Assembly: GCA_012030735.1 (NCBI GenBank)
Contig: JAAUUW010000012.1
Coordinates: 1-35,577 of the forward strand
Length of the DNA stretch: 35,577 nucleotides
Direction of reading: 5' to 3'
Source of the DNA: Acaryochloridaceae cyanobacterium SU_2_1
GTDB taxonomy: Bacteria > Cyanobacteriota > Cyanobacteriia > Thermosynechococcales > Thermosynechococcaceae
Shown here one piece after another: positions 8,567 through 18,882 of this stretch (the first letter of the stretch is position 1; every line of letters begins with the position of its first letter). A model generated the notes under the pieces. The model worked only from the letters and a program-made list of their open reading frames with translations, had not been told where the DNA came from and made no database searches. The position numbers and the translations under genes are program-made.

Positions 8567-9547
8567 TTACTTCAGAATATAGGCTCCTCGCTGATTCGCT
8601 AACCGTTGCCATTGCTGCATAGAGAGTCCCTTCGACAAAACGGTGCCAATTTGCTTTTTAATGGCAGCCCAGTCCTGCTGACTAAACTGATGTTCAGCCT
8701 CAAACAGCTCTTCGGCAACGCCTTCGGCAGTCATTACCTTGCCGCGATGCGCCTTCAGGATTTGAGTGACGGCTGCAGTTAAGTTTAGGGCTCTGTATTC
8801 AGGCCGCCATTCCCTTTGGTTGCCCTTTTGCTGCTTATTTTGCTTAGACTTGCGAGCGGGCTTTGTGGCTTTCCTTTTGCCCGCTGGCTTTTTCTTGTCC
8901 ACAGAGCTTACGATCTTAGCTTTATCCAGCAAGCTTTCATCAAGGGTATAGCTCTGAGGCTTGCCTTGGAATTTTATCCAGCGCTTTTCCGTTGTGCCAC
9001 GGTAAAGCGTATCTTTGATGCGGCCCCGCTCAGCCTTCAAATCTCCCTCACTGAGATCACCCAGCAGTAATTGGATAATTTCGTCAATATGAAGCACTTG
9101 CCCCGCATGGGCTGACAAAATCTCAGCAACAGCACTAATCTTGCTCAAACCTGAAAACTGCGGGAGAAGAGGTAAAACCGTTTCTGGTCCTTTTCCTCGA
9201 GGACCCTGATCTTTTTCTGGAGGCTTTCGAGTGGATTTATGCTTGCGAGTACTTTTGCTCCCTGCTTTTCGAGATGTTTCCGAGGCTGCCTTAGGCGCTG
9301 AGGGTAGAGATGGCAATAGGTCTGCAGTTGTTCCGAATCCGTTCAAGACGTCTATATTTTCGCCTGGGCCAGGAAACAAAGGATTCTCCATCAATCCATT
9401 CAGATGGTTAACGGTCTGTTGGAGATAAAGGATATTGCGCTCTTGCTCAGCCAATAACCCTTGGTAGTGATCCCGTAAAGCAACCAACTGTGCAATAAAA
9501 TTTTCGGGCATAGCATCAAGCATTGCTCTTGGAGCGGAAGTTGTCAT
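8567..9547 (-). CDS. tandem winged-helix-like, lysine-rich putative DNA-binding protein
   Basis: This 326-residue protein has a clear modular pattern. A predicted coiled coil lies at about residues 16-56. A Ser/Lys/Arg-rich linker (about 90-119) leads into a first compact domain (134-203). A second strongly basic linker (214-246) leads into a related second domain (254-326). The two domains share AVxxILxAHxGxV near the start, a middle helix pair, and a final W-x-xxx-G-xxYxL strand. This resembles the HARE-HTH winged-helix fold, but I cannot confirm membership. Coiled coil plus two winged helices plus basic tails suggests an oligomeric DNA-binding or nucleoid protein. It lies behind no obvious partner and in front of the ABC operon. 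I picked the first ATG; ATGs at residues 9 and 13 are alternatives. Confidence 0.65.
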   Translation of the reverse strand: MTTSAPRAMLDAMPENFIAQLVALRDHYQGLLAEQERNILYLQQTVNHLNGLMENPLFPGPGENIDVLNGFGTTADLLPSLPSAPKAASETSRKAGSKSTRKHKSTRKPPEKDQGPRGKGPETVLPLLPQFSGLSKISAVAEILSAHAGQVLHIDEIIQLLLGDLSEGDLKAERGRIKDTLYRGTTEKRWIKFQGKPQSYTLDESLLDKAKIVSSVDKKKPAGKRKATKPARKSKQNKQQKGNQREWRPEYRALNLTAAVTQILKAHRGKVMTAEGVAEELFEAEHQFSQQDWAAIKKQIGTVLSKGLSMQQWQRLANQRGAYILK

Positions 9548-9821
9548 AAACTTTTCAATCGATTACTGTACTACTTTCTTCCTTTACATAATATTCTGAT
9601 GGTGGCGAAATTAACAAAATTCAGCGTCAAGATTAGCGAAAAACTTTTCCATTTCAATCCTTCCCTGGCTCAGAGGCAGCAAAAAAGAGTCCAGAGCTCT
9701 TTCCGAATAGGAACAACAATCGAAACAATTCATTGGCTAGAACGCTTTTCTCATCAGACATCTGGCTGATTTTCCCCACAAGCTTCCCAAGCTCTTAATC
9801 CCCAACAACCCTTTACTACAG

Positions 9822-10292
9822 CTACTGTAGGGCCTTCACTCTGCTAACGTGCAGATGAGGGGAAATAGATCCTCTCATCCATAGGTACGACACCCTATTC
9901 AATAGCAGACCAAGGGCAAACAATAGGGCCATTAAGCAGAGTTGATAATGGGGTGCTTTCACCCAGACATCTAGCGTCAAGTGCAAAAAGTTAATCAGGC
10001 TATACATCAAGGTCAAACCGAAATGAAATCTTCGATAAGGTCTAGCCTCGGTAAAGAGAAGGCTGATCATCATCAGCAGGGGTAGGGTAAACACCATCAG
10101 CATCAGCCAAAAGATAGCATTCAAGCTCAGATACTCATGAGTATGGGATTCTGCAACAGTTAGGCCATGAAAAAGCGGCATCAGAGCCAATTGAGTATGG
10201 AACAACATCCCCAACAAGAAGCAGGCCCACAGAACTATGAGTTTAATCTGCAGACTCAGGCCATGGTTGGGTCGAAAAGACGGGTTATTCAT
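9822..10292 (-). CDS. hypothetical four-helix membrane protein
   Basis: I do not recognise this 156-residue protein. It has four hydrophobic segments at about residues 15-42, 56-84, 90-108 and 114-132. A histidine-rich loop (VAESHTHEY) follows the first helix, and HLTLDVW lies in the third. The first seventeen residues are polar and no signal peptide is evident. A good Shine-Dalgarno (AAGGGG) lies about eight bases before the ATG at 10292. The histidines at the membrane face could bind a metal or heme, but nothing else supports that. Intergenic spacers flank it on both sides, so it is probably monocistronic. Confidence 0.6.
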   Translation of the reverse strand: MNNPSFRPNHGLSLQIKLIVLWACFLLGMLFHTQLALMPLFHGLTVAESHTHEYLSLNAIFWLMLMVFTLPLLMMISLLFTEARPYRRFHFGLTLMYSLINFLHLTLDVWVKAPHYQLCLMALLFALGLLLNRVSYLWMRGSISPHLHVSRVKALQ

Positions 10293-10399
10293 AATTCATT
10301 CCCCTTCAGAACAGGACGCAGACTTTGTTGAAGTCTTGGCCAAATTCTTGCTTTTCCTAGGTTGGAACTATAGCACTGTAGCCTAAACTGCTTGTCTGC

Positions 10400-10606
10400 T
10401 TAGGGAGTCAAGATGGAGGAGGTTTCTATCCAGTCAAAAATATCGTTGAGTTGCTCTAGCGAAATGAGGCCATATTGCCACAAAATCAGGGGCAGGGGGC
10501 CAGGATTGTAATCACAAGAGTTGAGCGCAACCTTGATTGAGTCGTGGGAAATACCCAGATCTTGCTTCAGAAATTCAATCAGTGGGATCTGTGGTTCGAC
10601 AGTCAT
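10400..10606 (-). CDS. DUF2949 family small protein
   Basis: This 68-residue protein contains the block LPLILWQYGLISLEQLNDIFDW, characteristic of DUF2949, a short family found in cyanobacteria and of unknown function. It is hydrophilic and probably helical, with no signal or membrane segment. It follows the phosphorelay cluster on the same strand but is separated by about 240 bases, which contain only a small hairpin (CATCCC-TGA-GGGATG, 10702-10716). Confidence 0.75.
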   Translation of the reverse strand: MTVEPQIPLIEFLKQDLGISHDSIKVALNSCDYNPGPLPLILWQYGLISLEQLNDIFDWIETSSILTP

Positions 10607-10846
10607 GATCAGCTTGATCCTTGAGCCATTTTAGGATGGAGTTACAGGCCGTGAACACCTATGGAAAGGCTGCTTTGGTTCCCCTTGTTGTTAGAGTAGG
10701 ACATCCCTGAGGGATGCACCAAAACCCGTCCTGACTCCTCTAACCGAGCGTTTAATCTAGCAGGCTACTCTCTAAACTTGATGATCTTGTGAGCATGATT
10801 ACCGCTGGTAAAATTTAGGTCTGAAGGCCGCAGTATTCTAGGCAAC

Positions 10847-11233
10847 TCAAGCTGCGAAATTCCATCCCAAGGCTTGAGAAATTTGCTGGGGAAGTTGGAG
10901 AGGATCGAAGGGTTTAGGAATCGTTGCGGCCACCCCGAGAGCGTTATATCGATCATGGTCAGACCCTTGGATCTTAGCCGTGAGAAACAGCACAGGAATC
11001 CCTTGGGTAAGGGGGTTCGCCTGCAATTGCTGAAAGGTTGCAGTGCCATCCATACCAGGCATCATCACATCTAAAAGGATGGCATCGGGTTGTTCTATTT
11101 CCGCCTTCTGGAGTCCTTCCCTGCCTGAACTAGCGGTGATGACCTGCCAATCCCCCACTGTTTCTAAGGCAATTTGCACAATTTCTTGAATATATTGCTC
11201 GTTATCGACAATCAGAATTGTTTTGACTGCCAT
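10847..11233 (-). CDS. CheY-like single-domain response regulator
   Basis: A 128-residue stand-alone receiver domain. The phosphoacceptor is Asp55 in ILLDVMMPGMDG, the switch Thr is T85 in FLTAK, and the conserved Lys is K107 in IPKPFD. There is no output domain, so it probably relays phosphate or acts on a protein target. Its start lies 32 bases inside the end of the upstream histidine kinase gene, so the two are co-transcribed and the kinase is the likely phosphodonor. It is the last gene of the cluster. Confidence 0.9.
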   Translation of the reverse strand: MAVKTILIVDNEQYIQEIVQIALETVGDWQVITASSGREGLQKAEIEQPDAILLDVMMPGMDGTATFQQLQANPLTQGIPVLFLTAKIQGSDHDRYNALGVAATIPKPFDPLQLPQQISQALGWNFAA

Positions 11234-13525
11234 GATCCACTCCTCTTATGGGGCAAGATTGAATATCCTTGAGGGGCAAGGTGAAGTAGAAGGTACTGCC
11301 TTCCCCCGGTTGGCTGATTACGCCAATTTCGCCGTCATGTTTTCGGACAATACTCTTACAAATAGACAGTCCCAATCCAGTGCCATCTTGATTGCGTGCA
11401 TCGGAGGAGTCGGCTTGTTGAAAACGCTCAAAAATTGTTTCTAGTTTGTCAGGATGAATGCCACGACCTTGGTCTTGGACTAAGAGACGAACTTGTTGAT
11501 AGGTGGCATCGGAAGTGAAATCAGGGACTGAGCTTTTACCGTTGTTGATCGCGGTGATCGCCCGATCACCTTGCATTTCCGGTACGGCAGTTAAGGAAAC
11601 TCTGCTGCCGGGTTCAGAAAATTTAATTGCATTACTCAGCAGGTTCGTTAGGGTTTGCAGAATCCGATCGGGATCAACCCAAAGATGCATGGGAAGAGGG
11701 GTAACGCAGAGAAAAATGCCCTTTTCCTCTGCCATCCCTTGCATGGTGTTGGTGGCCCGCAGCATTAAATCACCAATGTCACAACATTGTCTGATCAGTT
11801 TGACTTGACTTGACTCAATTCGTTCCATATCCAAAATGTCGTTAATCAGCCGAATTAAGCGATCAGTACTTTCCTCGGCAATTTGAAGTAAGCGTTGACT
11901 TTTGGCTGATTGAGCGCTGAGCAAGCCACTGGTTAACATCCGCAGTGACCCATGAATGGAAGTCAGGGGGGTGCGCAGCTCATGGCTGACGATGGAGATG
12001 AACTCATCCTTCATTCGATCGATCACTTGGCGATCGCTAATATCTTTGAAGGTTAATACAGCACCGACAATCTCTCCCTCTTCGTGAATGGGGGTACTCA
12101 CATATTCCACGGGCACTGTAGATCCATCACGGCGACGGAAGGAGTCGGTGATAAATCGATGGGTAGCGCCCTCTGTGAGGGAGGTGAAAAATAAAGCGGC
12201 GGTATTGGTTGTGGAGTTTTGTCCCTGGAAGTCCGTTTGGTCCTGCTCTTGGACCATAATGTTGGTCACAGAACGACCAATCAAATCCTCCACAGGATAG
12301 TCCAGTATATTAGCCGCGACTGGATTGACGTAGGTAAAGCAAGCCTGTAAATCGAGGCGGAGTAAGCCTTCACCCATTGAGTCTAAAATTAATTTGTTGG
12401 CTTGGGTTAGCTTTTCTAAGTTAGCTTGGGCTTGAGCTCTGGCTGCTTCTATCTCTTGACGGGTTTGTAATTCAGACCATAATTGGTGATTGACGGATCG
12501 CAGTTCTCTCGTGCGCTCCATGACTTTTTCCTCTAAGTCGTTTCTGGCCTCTTGTAAGACCACTTCCACTTGCTCTCGCTCAATCAGTTCTGTTTGCAGG
12601 CTGCGATAGAGTTCCGATTGCTGAATTGCGATCGCAACTTGGGTCGCCAAACGTTGCAAAAGGTTCACCTCTAAAGCATCCCACTGCCGGGGTGATTGAC
12701 AGTGATGGGCAATCAACAAGCCCCACAACTGATCCTTTGCAAAATGGGAACGACTAAATTAGCTTGCACCTCAAATTTAATTAATAGCTCTAGATGACAG
12801 GGGGTAATCTGGGCCGTGTGGACATTCTCAATCATGCTAGTGCCAATGGGCGCTGAAGCATCGCCAAAAATTGCCTGAAAACAGGGATCATAAATCTTGG
12901 TCCCCAGCAGCGAAGACCATTGGTCAGCCTTCACCGATTCCACCAAAACCGTTCCTTGCCAACCCTCGACAAAGCGCAAAATCAACACACGATCAGCTTG
13001 CAAAAGCTGACGAACCTCATCCACCGTGGTACTCAGAATGGTATGCAGATCCAAGGATTGGCGAATACGACCAGCAATGGCGTTCAACAGATGCTCATGT
13101 TTAATTTGCTGCTGTAAATCGAGAGCAAATTGGTGTTGATGGCTCAAATCAATCCCTTGGGCAATGATCAAGGGTTCCTCATCTCTGTTTTTAATCAGCG
13201 TCGGTGACCAAGCAAGGACTCTCTTTTCTCCGCCCTTGGTTAACCAGTTGGTCTGGTAGGGTTGCAGGGCGTAACCCCTCAGCCAAGCCTGCAACTGCTG
13301 GGGAAAAGTGACTTGATCCTCACCCAGCAGAAATTGTCCGAAGAACTGCCCCTCAACTTCCGCCAGGGTATAGCCCGTCGCTTGTTCGCTGGCAAGATTA
13401 AACCCCCGAATGCATCCCTGCCCATCGACAAGCACCACCATCGCCGGTGAACTTTGTAACAAATGGTTGATCCAATCTGGCTGATCCTTGAATAGCCCTG
13501 CAACGGAGGGATGACGAGTACTCAT
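11202..13525 (-). CDS. hybrid sensor kinase PAS-GAF-PAS-HisKA-HATPase, candidate DXCF cyanobacteriochrome, one frameshift
   Basis: Frames 13525-12713 and 12728-11202 join into a sensor kinase of about 774 residues. In order: PAS (about 20-130), GAF (about 150-300), a coiled coil, a second PAS (about 375-490), HisKA with phospho-His in SHELRTPLTS, and HATPase with NLLSNAIKF, DQGRGI and GTGLGLSI. The GAF domain carries DPCF (Cys215) and PCHLELL (Cys243, His244), the two cysteine motifs of DXCF cyanobacteriochromes, so it may bind a bilin. The break lies in an A run at 12736-12738; adding one A restores ILQKDQLWGLLIAH. There is no transmembrane segment. The ATG overlaps the upstream regulator's stop (ATGA, 13525-13522) behind an excellent GGAGGT. 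It probably feeds the receiver downstream and the multidomain regulator upstream. Confidence 0.85.
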
Positions 13526-15586
13526 TTACTACCTCCTTGTTCAGCAATTGTGGTTTTAAAAGACAGGTCAATGACTCCCGGCGGCTGTTCTAGCAATGCT
13601 TGATCAGCACTGGCATAGAGGCTAGACAAAGTTGCACCAGCTGAGGGAAACTGGGCAATGCCGATCCGCAGATCTAGAGAGATCTCTTGGCCGGGGCTGG
13701 CCGGCACCAATTGTAGGCTGGTACAGAGGGTCCATAGATCTTGTAGCTGCTCTATCATCTTTAGCCTGACTGCTTCTGGGAAGCCGATCACAAATTCATT
13801 ACCATGCCAACGAGCGACTAGGGTTGCTTGATTAACCCACTGTCGGAGTTGCCCCCCAGAGAACTCAAGACTGCATCACCGGCATCCAGTCCATATTGTG
13901 CATTGATCTGACGCAAGCCCTTGATCCTCAAGACAGCTAAATAGAACGGTGTTTGCTGGGCTTGGGCCGCTTGTAGTCGTTGTTTGAGCATCGGCATCGA
14001 GGCATGGCGATCCATCACCTTTGTCAGGAAATCTTGGCCTTGGGTCTGCTGTAAACAACCTTGCAGACGAGCCCTTAGCTCTGGCCCCACAATCGGTTTG
14101 CTGACAAAATCACTCGCACCAGCGGCAAAGAGTTGCTGAACCTGTACCGCTTGGGTATCAGCCGTCAAGACAATGATCGGCAAATCACACCAATACTGAT
14201 TGGTCCGTAGTTGTTGGCATAACTCTATCCCCCCTCCATAGGGTATATCCATCTCCAACATCAATAGGTCGGGACAGCAAGCTCTTAAGATTGGCCAAAA
14301 TTGTTGCGGTTCCTCCAGCAAGGTTACCTCAACCCCCCAAGAATCGAGTAATCTGCTCAATTGGCCCAAGAGGATCGATCCTTCCCTAAAATCAGAACGC
14401 TGGCCTTTAGCCGCTGAGAATAATCTTGATCTCGATCAAGTATGGGTGGGGACAGCACTGGTTGTAACGGCTCCTCTAAAACAACCGTGCCATTCTGGGA
14501 AGCCCTCAAAGAATCTACACAGCCCTTTCGCAGAGAGGACGGAGGGCGATCAATCACTTGCCGGAGGGCCTTGATATCGGCCCGTAATTTTTGAATTTGC
14601 TGCGCTGTCAAAGGTTTGGGAGCCTTTAGGATTTGTTCAATTTGTCGCGCCAAAACCGTTCCTTGGCTAAGGCCAAACAGACCTAAGGCCCCCGCTAGGG
14701 TATGGGCCTCTTGCTCAGCTTGTTCTTGCTGCTGAACATTAATCGATCTTTGTTCTGCTAAGGTTAAACCCAGGTCCTCTAAAATACCCACCTGGCCACT
14801 GATGCGCGTCTGATGGCGATCCCAAACCGCTGCAATCATCGCTGCGGTGGACTGCGGCACCTCCGGCTCCCGAGACTGATTGGGCAAAGGGGGAGTGGGA
14901 GGCGCTAACTCTGCTACGTCTCTTAAACGATAGCCAATCCCATAGACAGTTTCAATGAAATTACTAGCGACACCTGCTGCCTTGAGTTTGTGGCGCAGCC
15001 CTTTGATATGGGTGCGTACAGCTTCTTCACCTGGCATCTCGGCATAGGCCCATAAATGCTCAAGAAGCATGGCGCAACTATAGACATGGCGGGGGTTACG
15101 CATGAACAGCTCTAGAAGAGCATATTCCTTAGGGGTTAGAAAAATTTCCTGCTGGTGATGAAAGGTTTGGGTGGTGCCTGGATCAAGACTAACCCCACCC
15201 CAGGTCAAGATTGGCTCCCGATCAAACTGACCTCTTCGCAGTAAGGCCCGAATGCGAGCTTCTAATTCTTCGATATCAAAGGGTTTGACAACATAGTCAT
15301 CAGCCCCCGCATCCAGGCCAAGGGCTTTGTCATGTCCACTATCTTTGCCAGTGAGGAGTAAAATTGGCATTTTATACCCTTGCTGGCGTAGTCGGCGACA
15401 GAGGGTAATCCCATCTAGCTGCGGTAACATCACATCTAACAACAGCAAGTCATAGGCAAAGGCAGCTACCATTTCAGCAGCAGCTTCACCATCTGGGGCC
15501 CGATCCACGGCATAGTTGCGTTGGGTCAGCAAGGCGGCGAGGGTTTCCGCTGTGGCTTGATTATCTTCTACAATCAGAATTTTCAT
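13522..15586 (-). CDS. multidomain response regulator REC-wHTH-Hpt-REC-GGDEF-like, two frameshifts
   Basis: Frames 15586-14357, 14369-13818 and 13791-13522 form one protein of about 688 residues. The first REC has Asp51 and Lys101. An OmpR-type winged helix (about 125-222) ends in TVYGIGYRL. An Hpt domain has His295 in EAHTLAGALGLFG. The second receiver has PDLLMLEMDIPYGGG, placing Glu where Asp should accept phosphate. A C-terminal GGDEF-like domain reads RWHGNEF where an active cyclase has RxGGDEF. Such multi-component winged-helix regulators are known from cyanobacteria. Breaks: a missing base near 14370-14373 (restores SLLGQLSRLLDSWG) and a six-C run at 13852-13857 that should be seven (restores LGGQLRQW). 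It likely binds DNA and relays phosphate, but probably does not make c-di-GMP. Confidence 0.85.
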
Positions 15587-15989
15587 CGGCCCTTCCCTGA
15601 CGTTAAATACGACAGTATTGCTGACAAAGAATTAAGGTGAATCAGTTCATAGGCAGATCTTTGCCTAGGCCAGCCGTCCATGCAAAAAATTAATGGCGCT
15701 TACCCCCATAGCCTACTCTGTCGCTGAGTATTCCGAGGAGATGCTGCGGGTCAGGCAAGGACTTCTAGCGGCTGTAAGCCTTTGCCACAAAGGATGATGA
15801 TTTCCCCATAAATTTCAATGACTTTTCTGGGGGCGGTCGGTGCTGGGCAAGTTTTCCCTCACAGGTTTCTCAAGCTTTTGTTCTATACCTAAATTAACTC
15901 TGGTTGAGGCAGACTCCTAAGCAAGGTGTTGCCATGCTGGGGGTGAGGGGATGCTAAGCAAACATCGTAGGAAGAGATCGGTAAAGATC
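15587..15989. other. divergent intergenic region
   Basis: About 400 bases separate the start of the minus-strand regulator from the plus-strand stress protein, so both promoters should lie here. I see no gene. An imperfect stem pairs GGCAAGGACTT near 15753 with AAGCCTTTGCC near 15776. No strong -10/-35 pair stands out, and I see no clear NtcA or CRP site. Confidence 0.5.
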
Positions 15990-16540
15990 ATGGTATACCA
16001 AAAATTCTAGTTGCGATGGATCGATCTAATGCGAGTGAGTTCGTATTTGATCGGGCGATCGCTATTGCCCAAAAAACAGGTGCGCATCTGAAGCTCCTAC
16101 ATGTTTTGTCTGAGAAAGGTGAGTCTGCCCAGCAACAAGAACCGGCCCTCTGCACTTATACCTTTGTAAAGGGAGCAAATGCTGTAACGCTGTTAAAATC
16201 TGAAGGGTCGCTCTGTGCTCAGCAAGAACCCCTAGAGTTGTTACTCGGTTGCGTAGAACGGGCAACGGCTTTACGCCTAGAAGCAGAATTTACGCTAACG
16301 GTGGGTGATCCTGCTCAGGTGATTTGTAATACAGCTCTAGCCTGGCATGCCGATTTAATTCTGATGGGAGGTAAGCCTGACCAAGCTGAACCCTTCCCTG
16401 GCAGTATTCGTAGCTATGTCACCCATCATGCGCCTTGTTCTGTTCAGGTGGTCAAAGCGCTCCAATTTCCGGTGATTTCTTCGATGCCCCAGGTGCAACA
16501 AAGTGACCTGTTGCTGGCGCATCTGGCGGGCTGGCAATGA
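15990..16540 (+). CDS. universal stress protein (UspA family), one frameshift near the start
   Basis: The bulk of the frame (16016-16540) begins MDRSNASEFVFDRAIAIA, which lacks the first strand of a UspA fold. An ATG at 15990 gives MVYQK and then breaks in a five-A run (16000-16004). Adding one A yields MVYQKILVAMDRSNASEF, the standard UspA start, so the protein is about 183 residues. The C-terminal GSIRSYVTHHAPCSVQVV matches the family. The G-2x-G-9x-G(S/T) ATP motif is incomplete (GGKPDQAEPFPGS), so nucleotide binding is uncertain. A middle segment with AVTLLKSEGSL is longer than in minimal UspA proteins. A bidirectional terminator follows. Confidence 0.8.
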
Positions 16541-16602
16541 TGGGCTGGCGGATCACGGGGGTGTCTAAATCAGCCAGATCCATTGGGGAAAGCGTTCTGA
16601 AC

Positions 16603-16650
16603 AAAAAGCCTCACCTTTAGTCTTGGGCAAGACTAAAGGTGAGGCTTTTT
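16603..16650. terminator. bidirectional intrinsic terminator
   Basis: AAAAAGCCTCACCTTTAGTC (16603-16622) and its exact reverse complement (16631-16650) form a perfect 20-bp stem with an 8-base loop, with A and T runs at the ends. It sits between the converging stress-protein and transketolase genes and should stop transcription from both sides. Confidence 0.92.
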
Positions 16651-16695
16651 GAGTCCGGTGAATCGGATGAGACTGAGCAGGCTGATGCCCTTGGT

Positions 16696-18703
16696 TTAGT
16701 TGAGTAGATCCTTGGCCTTGGCAATCACATTTTTGACCGTAAAACCAAACTGCTCTAGACAGGTGCTACCGGGTGCTGAGGCCCCAAAGCGGTTAATGCT
16801 GACGGAGTTGCCCTCAAGGCCGATATATCGGTGCCAACCAAAGTCGACAGCGGCTTCGACTGCGAGTCGCTTAGTGACGGCTTTGGGTAACACAGATTCT
16901 TTGTAGGCAGGGGATTGGGCTTCAAAGAGTTCCCAAGAGGGCATCGACACCACCCGAATATTTTTACCTTCGCCGCGGAGTTGCTCAGCGGCTTCTACGC
17001 AGAGATGGACTTCGCTGCCGGTGGCAATCAAGATCAAATCGGGACTGCCAGAGCTATCGGAGAGGATATAGGCTCCCTTGGCCACTACATCGATGCTACT
17101 GCCCTCTAAGTTGGGCAAGGCTTGGCGGCTGAAGGCAATCAGAGTTGGGAATTTGCGTGGTTTGCGATCGAACCTTATAGGCCCCAGAGGTTTCATTACC
17201 ATCCGCAGGCCGAATCACCGTCAAGTTAGGAATTGCGCGCAGAGAGGCAATAGTTTCTACAGGCTGATGGGTCGGGCCATCTTCTCCCAACCCCACCGAA
17301 TCATGAGTCATAACATAGATGACCCCTGCCTCCGATAGAGCCGATAGTCGGATGGCTGCCCGCATATAATCAGCAAATACCAAGAAAGTTGCACAGTAAG
17401 GAATCAGACCAGACTGATGCAAGGCAATACCATTGCAAATGGCCCCCATGCCATGTTCGCGGACCCCAAACCGCAAGTTGCGATTGCCATAGGTTCCCCG
17501 TTGAAAATTCCCCTCTCCCTTAATTTCCGTCAGATTAGAATGGGTGAGATCTGCCGACCCCCCCAGCATTTCGGGCAGCGCACCGGCCAAGGCATTCAAG
17601 GTGATTTCAGAATGCTGACGGGTGGCAAGCCCCTTATCGGCGGGTGTATAGGAGGGTAAGACTTGGTCCCAGCCTGAGGGCAGGTCTCCCCGCAGCATCC
17701 GTTCAAATTCAGCAGCTTCTTGAGGATAGGCGCTGCGATAGGCGGCAAGGGTCTCTTGCCATTCTGCCTCAGCCTTAGCGCCTCGCTCAATGGCTTGACG
17801 GAAGTGGGCCAAGGCATCTTCCGGCACCGTAAAGGGGTCATGATTCCATCCCAAATTGTCGCGGGTAGCTTTGATCTCTGCCTCGCCAAGGGCTGAACCA
17901 TGGACACCAGCAGTATTGGCTTTGTTGGGTGAACCATAGCCAATGGTGGTGGTAACCTTAATCATCGAGGGCCGATCGGTGACAGCCTTAGCAGCTTCAA
18001 TGGCTTGTTGAATGCTGTCTAGATCAGAGTTGCCATCGGCAACATGTTGAACATGCCAGCCATAAGCTTCGAAGCGTTTGCTGACATCTTCTGTAAAAGA
18101 AATATCCGTAGAGCCATCAATGGAAATATGGTTGTCATCATAGAGAGCAATCAGTTTGCCAAGGCCCAAATGCCCTGCCAAGGAACAGGCTTCTCCTGAG
18201 ACCCCTTCCATATTGCAGCCGTCACCGACAATGGCATAGGAGTAATGATCGACAAGGGTATGCCCCGGCTTGTTAAATTTAGCGGCTAAATGAGCCTCTG
18301 CCATGGCCAAACCGACGGCATTGCAAATGCCTTGACCCAAGGGACCTGTCGTGACTTCAACACCGGGGGTTTCGAAGTTTTCGGGATGTCCTGGTGTTTT
18401 GGACCCCCATTGACGAAACTGTTTCAGCTCATCGAGGCTAACGCTGTCAAACCCCGTCAGATGGAGCAAGGCATATTGGAGCATACAACCATGGCCCGCT
18501 GAGAGCACAAAGCGATCTCGGTTAAACCAGTAGGGATTTTTAGGATTAAAGCGGAGGATCCGATCCCAAAGCACATAGGCCATTGGTGCAGCTCCCATCG
18601 GCAAACCGGGATGGCCAGATTTAGCTTTCTCCACAGCATCAATGGCCAGGAAACGGATGGAATTAATACAAAGCTGGTCTAGGGATTGGGTGGCAACAAC
18701 CAT
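16696..18703 (-). CDS. tkt: transketolase, frameshifted
   Basis: Frames 18703-17096 and 17202-16696 join into a transketolase of about 669 residues, the usual length. It transfers two-carbon units with thiamine diphosphate in the Calvin cycle and pentose phosphate pathway. Visible landmarks are [17 protein letters not shown] near the N-terminus, the ThDP motif [13 protein letters not shown] with [25 protein letters not shown], and [16 protein letters not shown]. The break lies at 17159-17171. Restoring one G rebuilds the HIP1 octamer (GGTTGCGATCGC), and one extra C gives [14 protein letters not shown], so two losses are likely. The gene is alone, with a strong terminator downstream. An obligate enzyme of carbon fixation is unlikely to be really broken. 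Confidence 0.93.
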
Positions 18704-18798
18704 AGTCTTTATTTCTGTAAGGTTTACTGAACTGCAAAGGGGATGGGCAAGAGCAAGAGCCTAGCCTTAAAACAGGGTAAAGGCGTTCCCAGAAAATC

Positions 18799-18825
18799 AA
18801 AAAAGGCTTGTTTAAATCAAGCCTT
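18799..18825 (-). terminator. intrinsic terminator of the acpP-fabF operon
   Basis: On the minus strand AAGGCTTG (18825-18818) pairs with CAAGCCTT (18810-18803) across a 7-base loop and is followed by six T and TGATTTT. It lies 58 bases past the fabF stop and before the transketolase start. Confidence 0.85.
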
Positions 18826-18882
18826 AGTGATCAAAGCGGGTGGCGCAGGTAATCAAGGATCAATCTATATATTTACTAAAGG

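Noticed and set aside
8766-9070. Hydrophobic plus-strand frames opposite the winged-helix gene
   Set aside because: They arise from reading the lysine-rich linkers in antisense, and no start signal is present.
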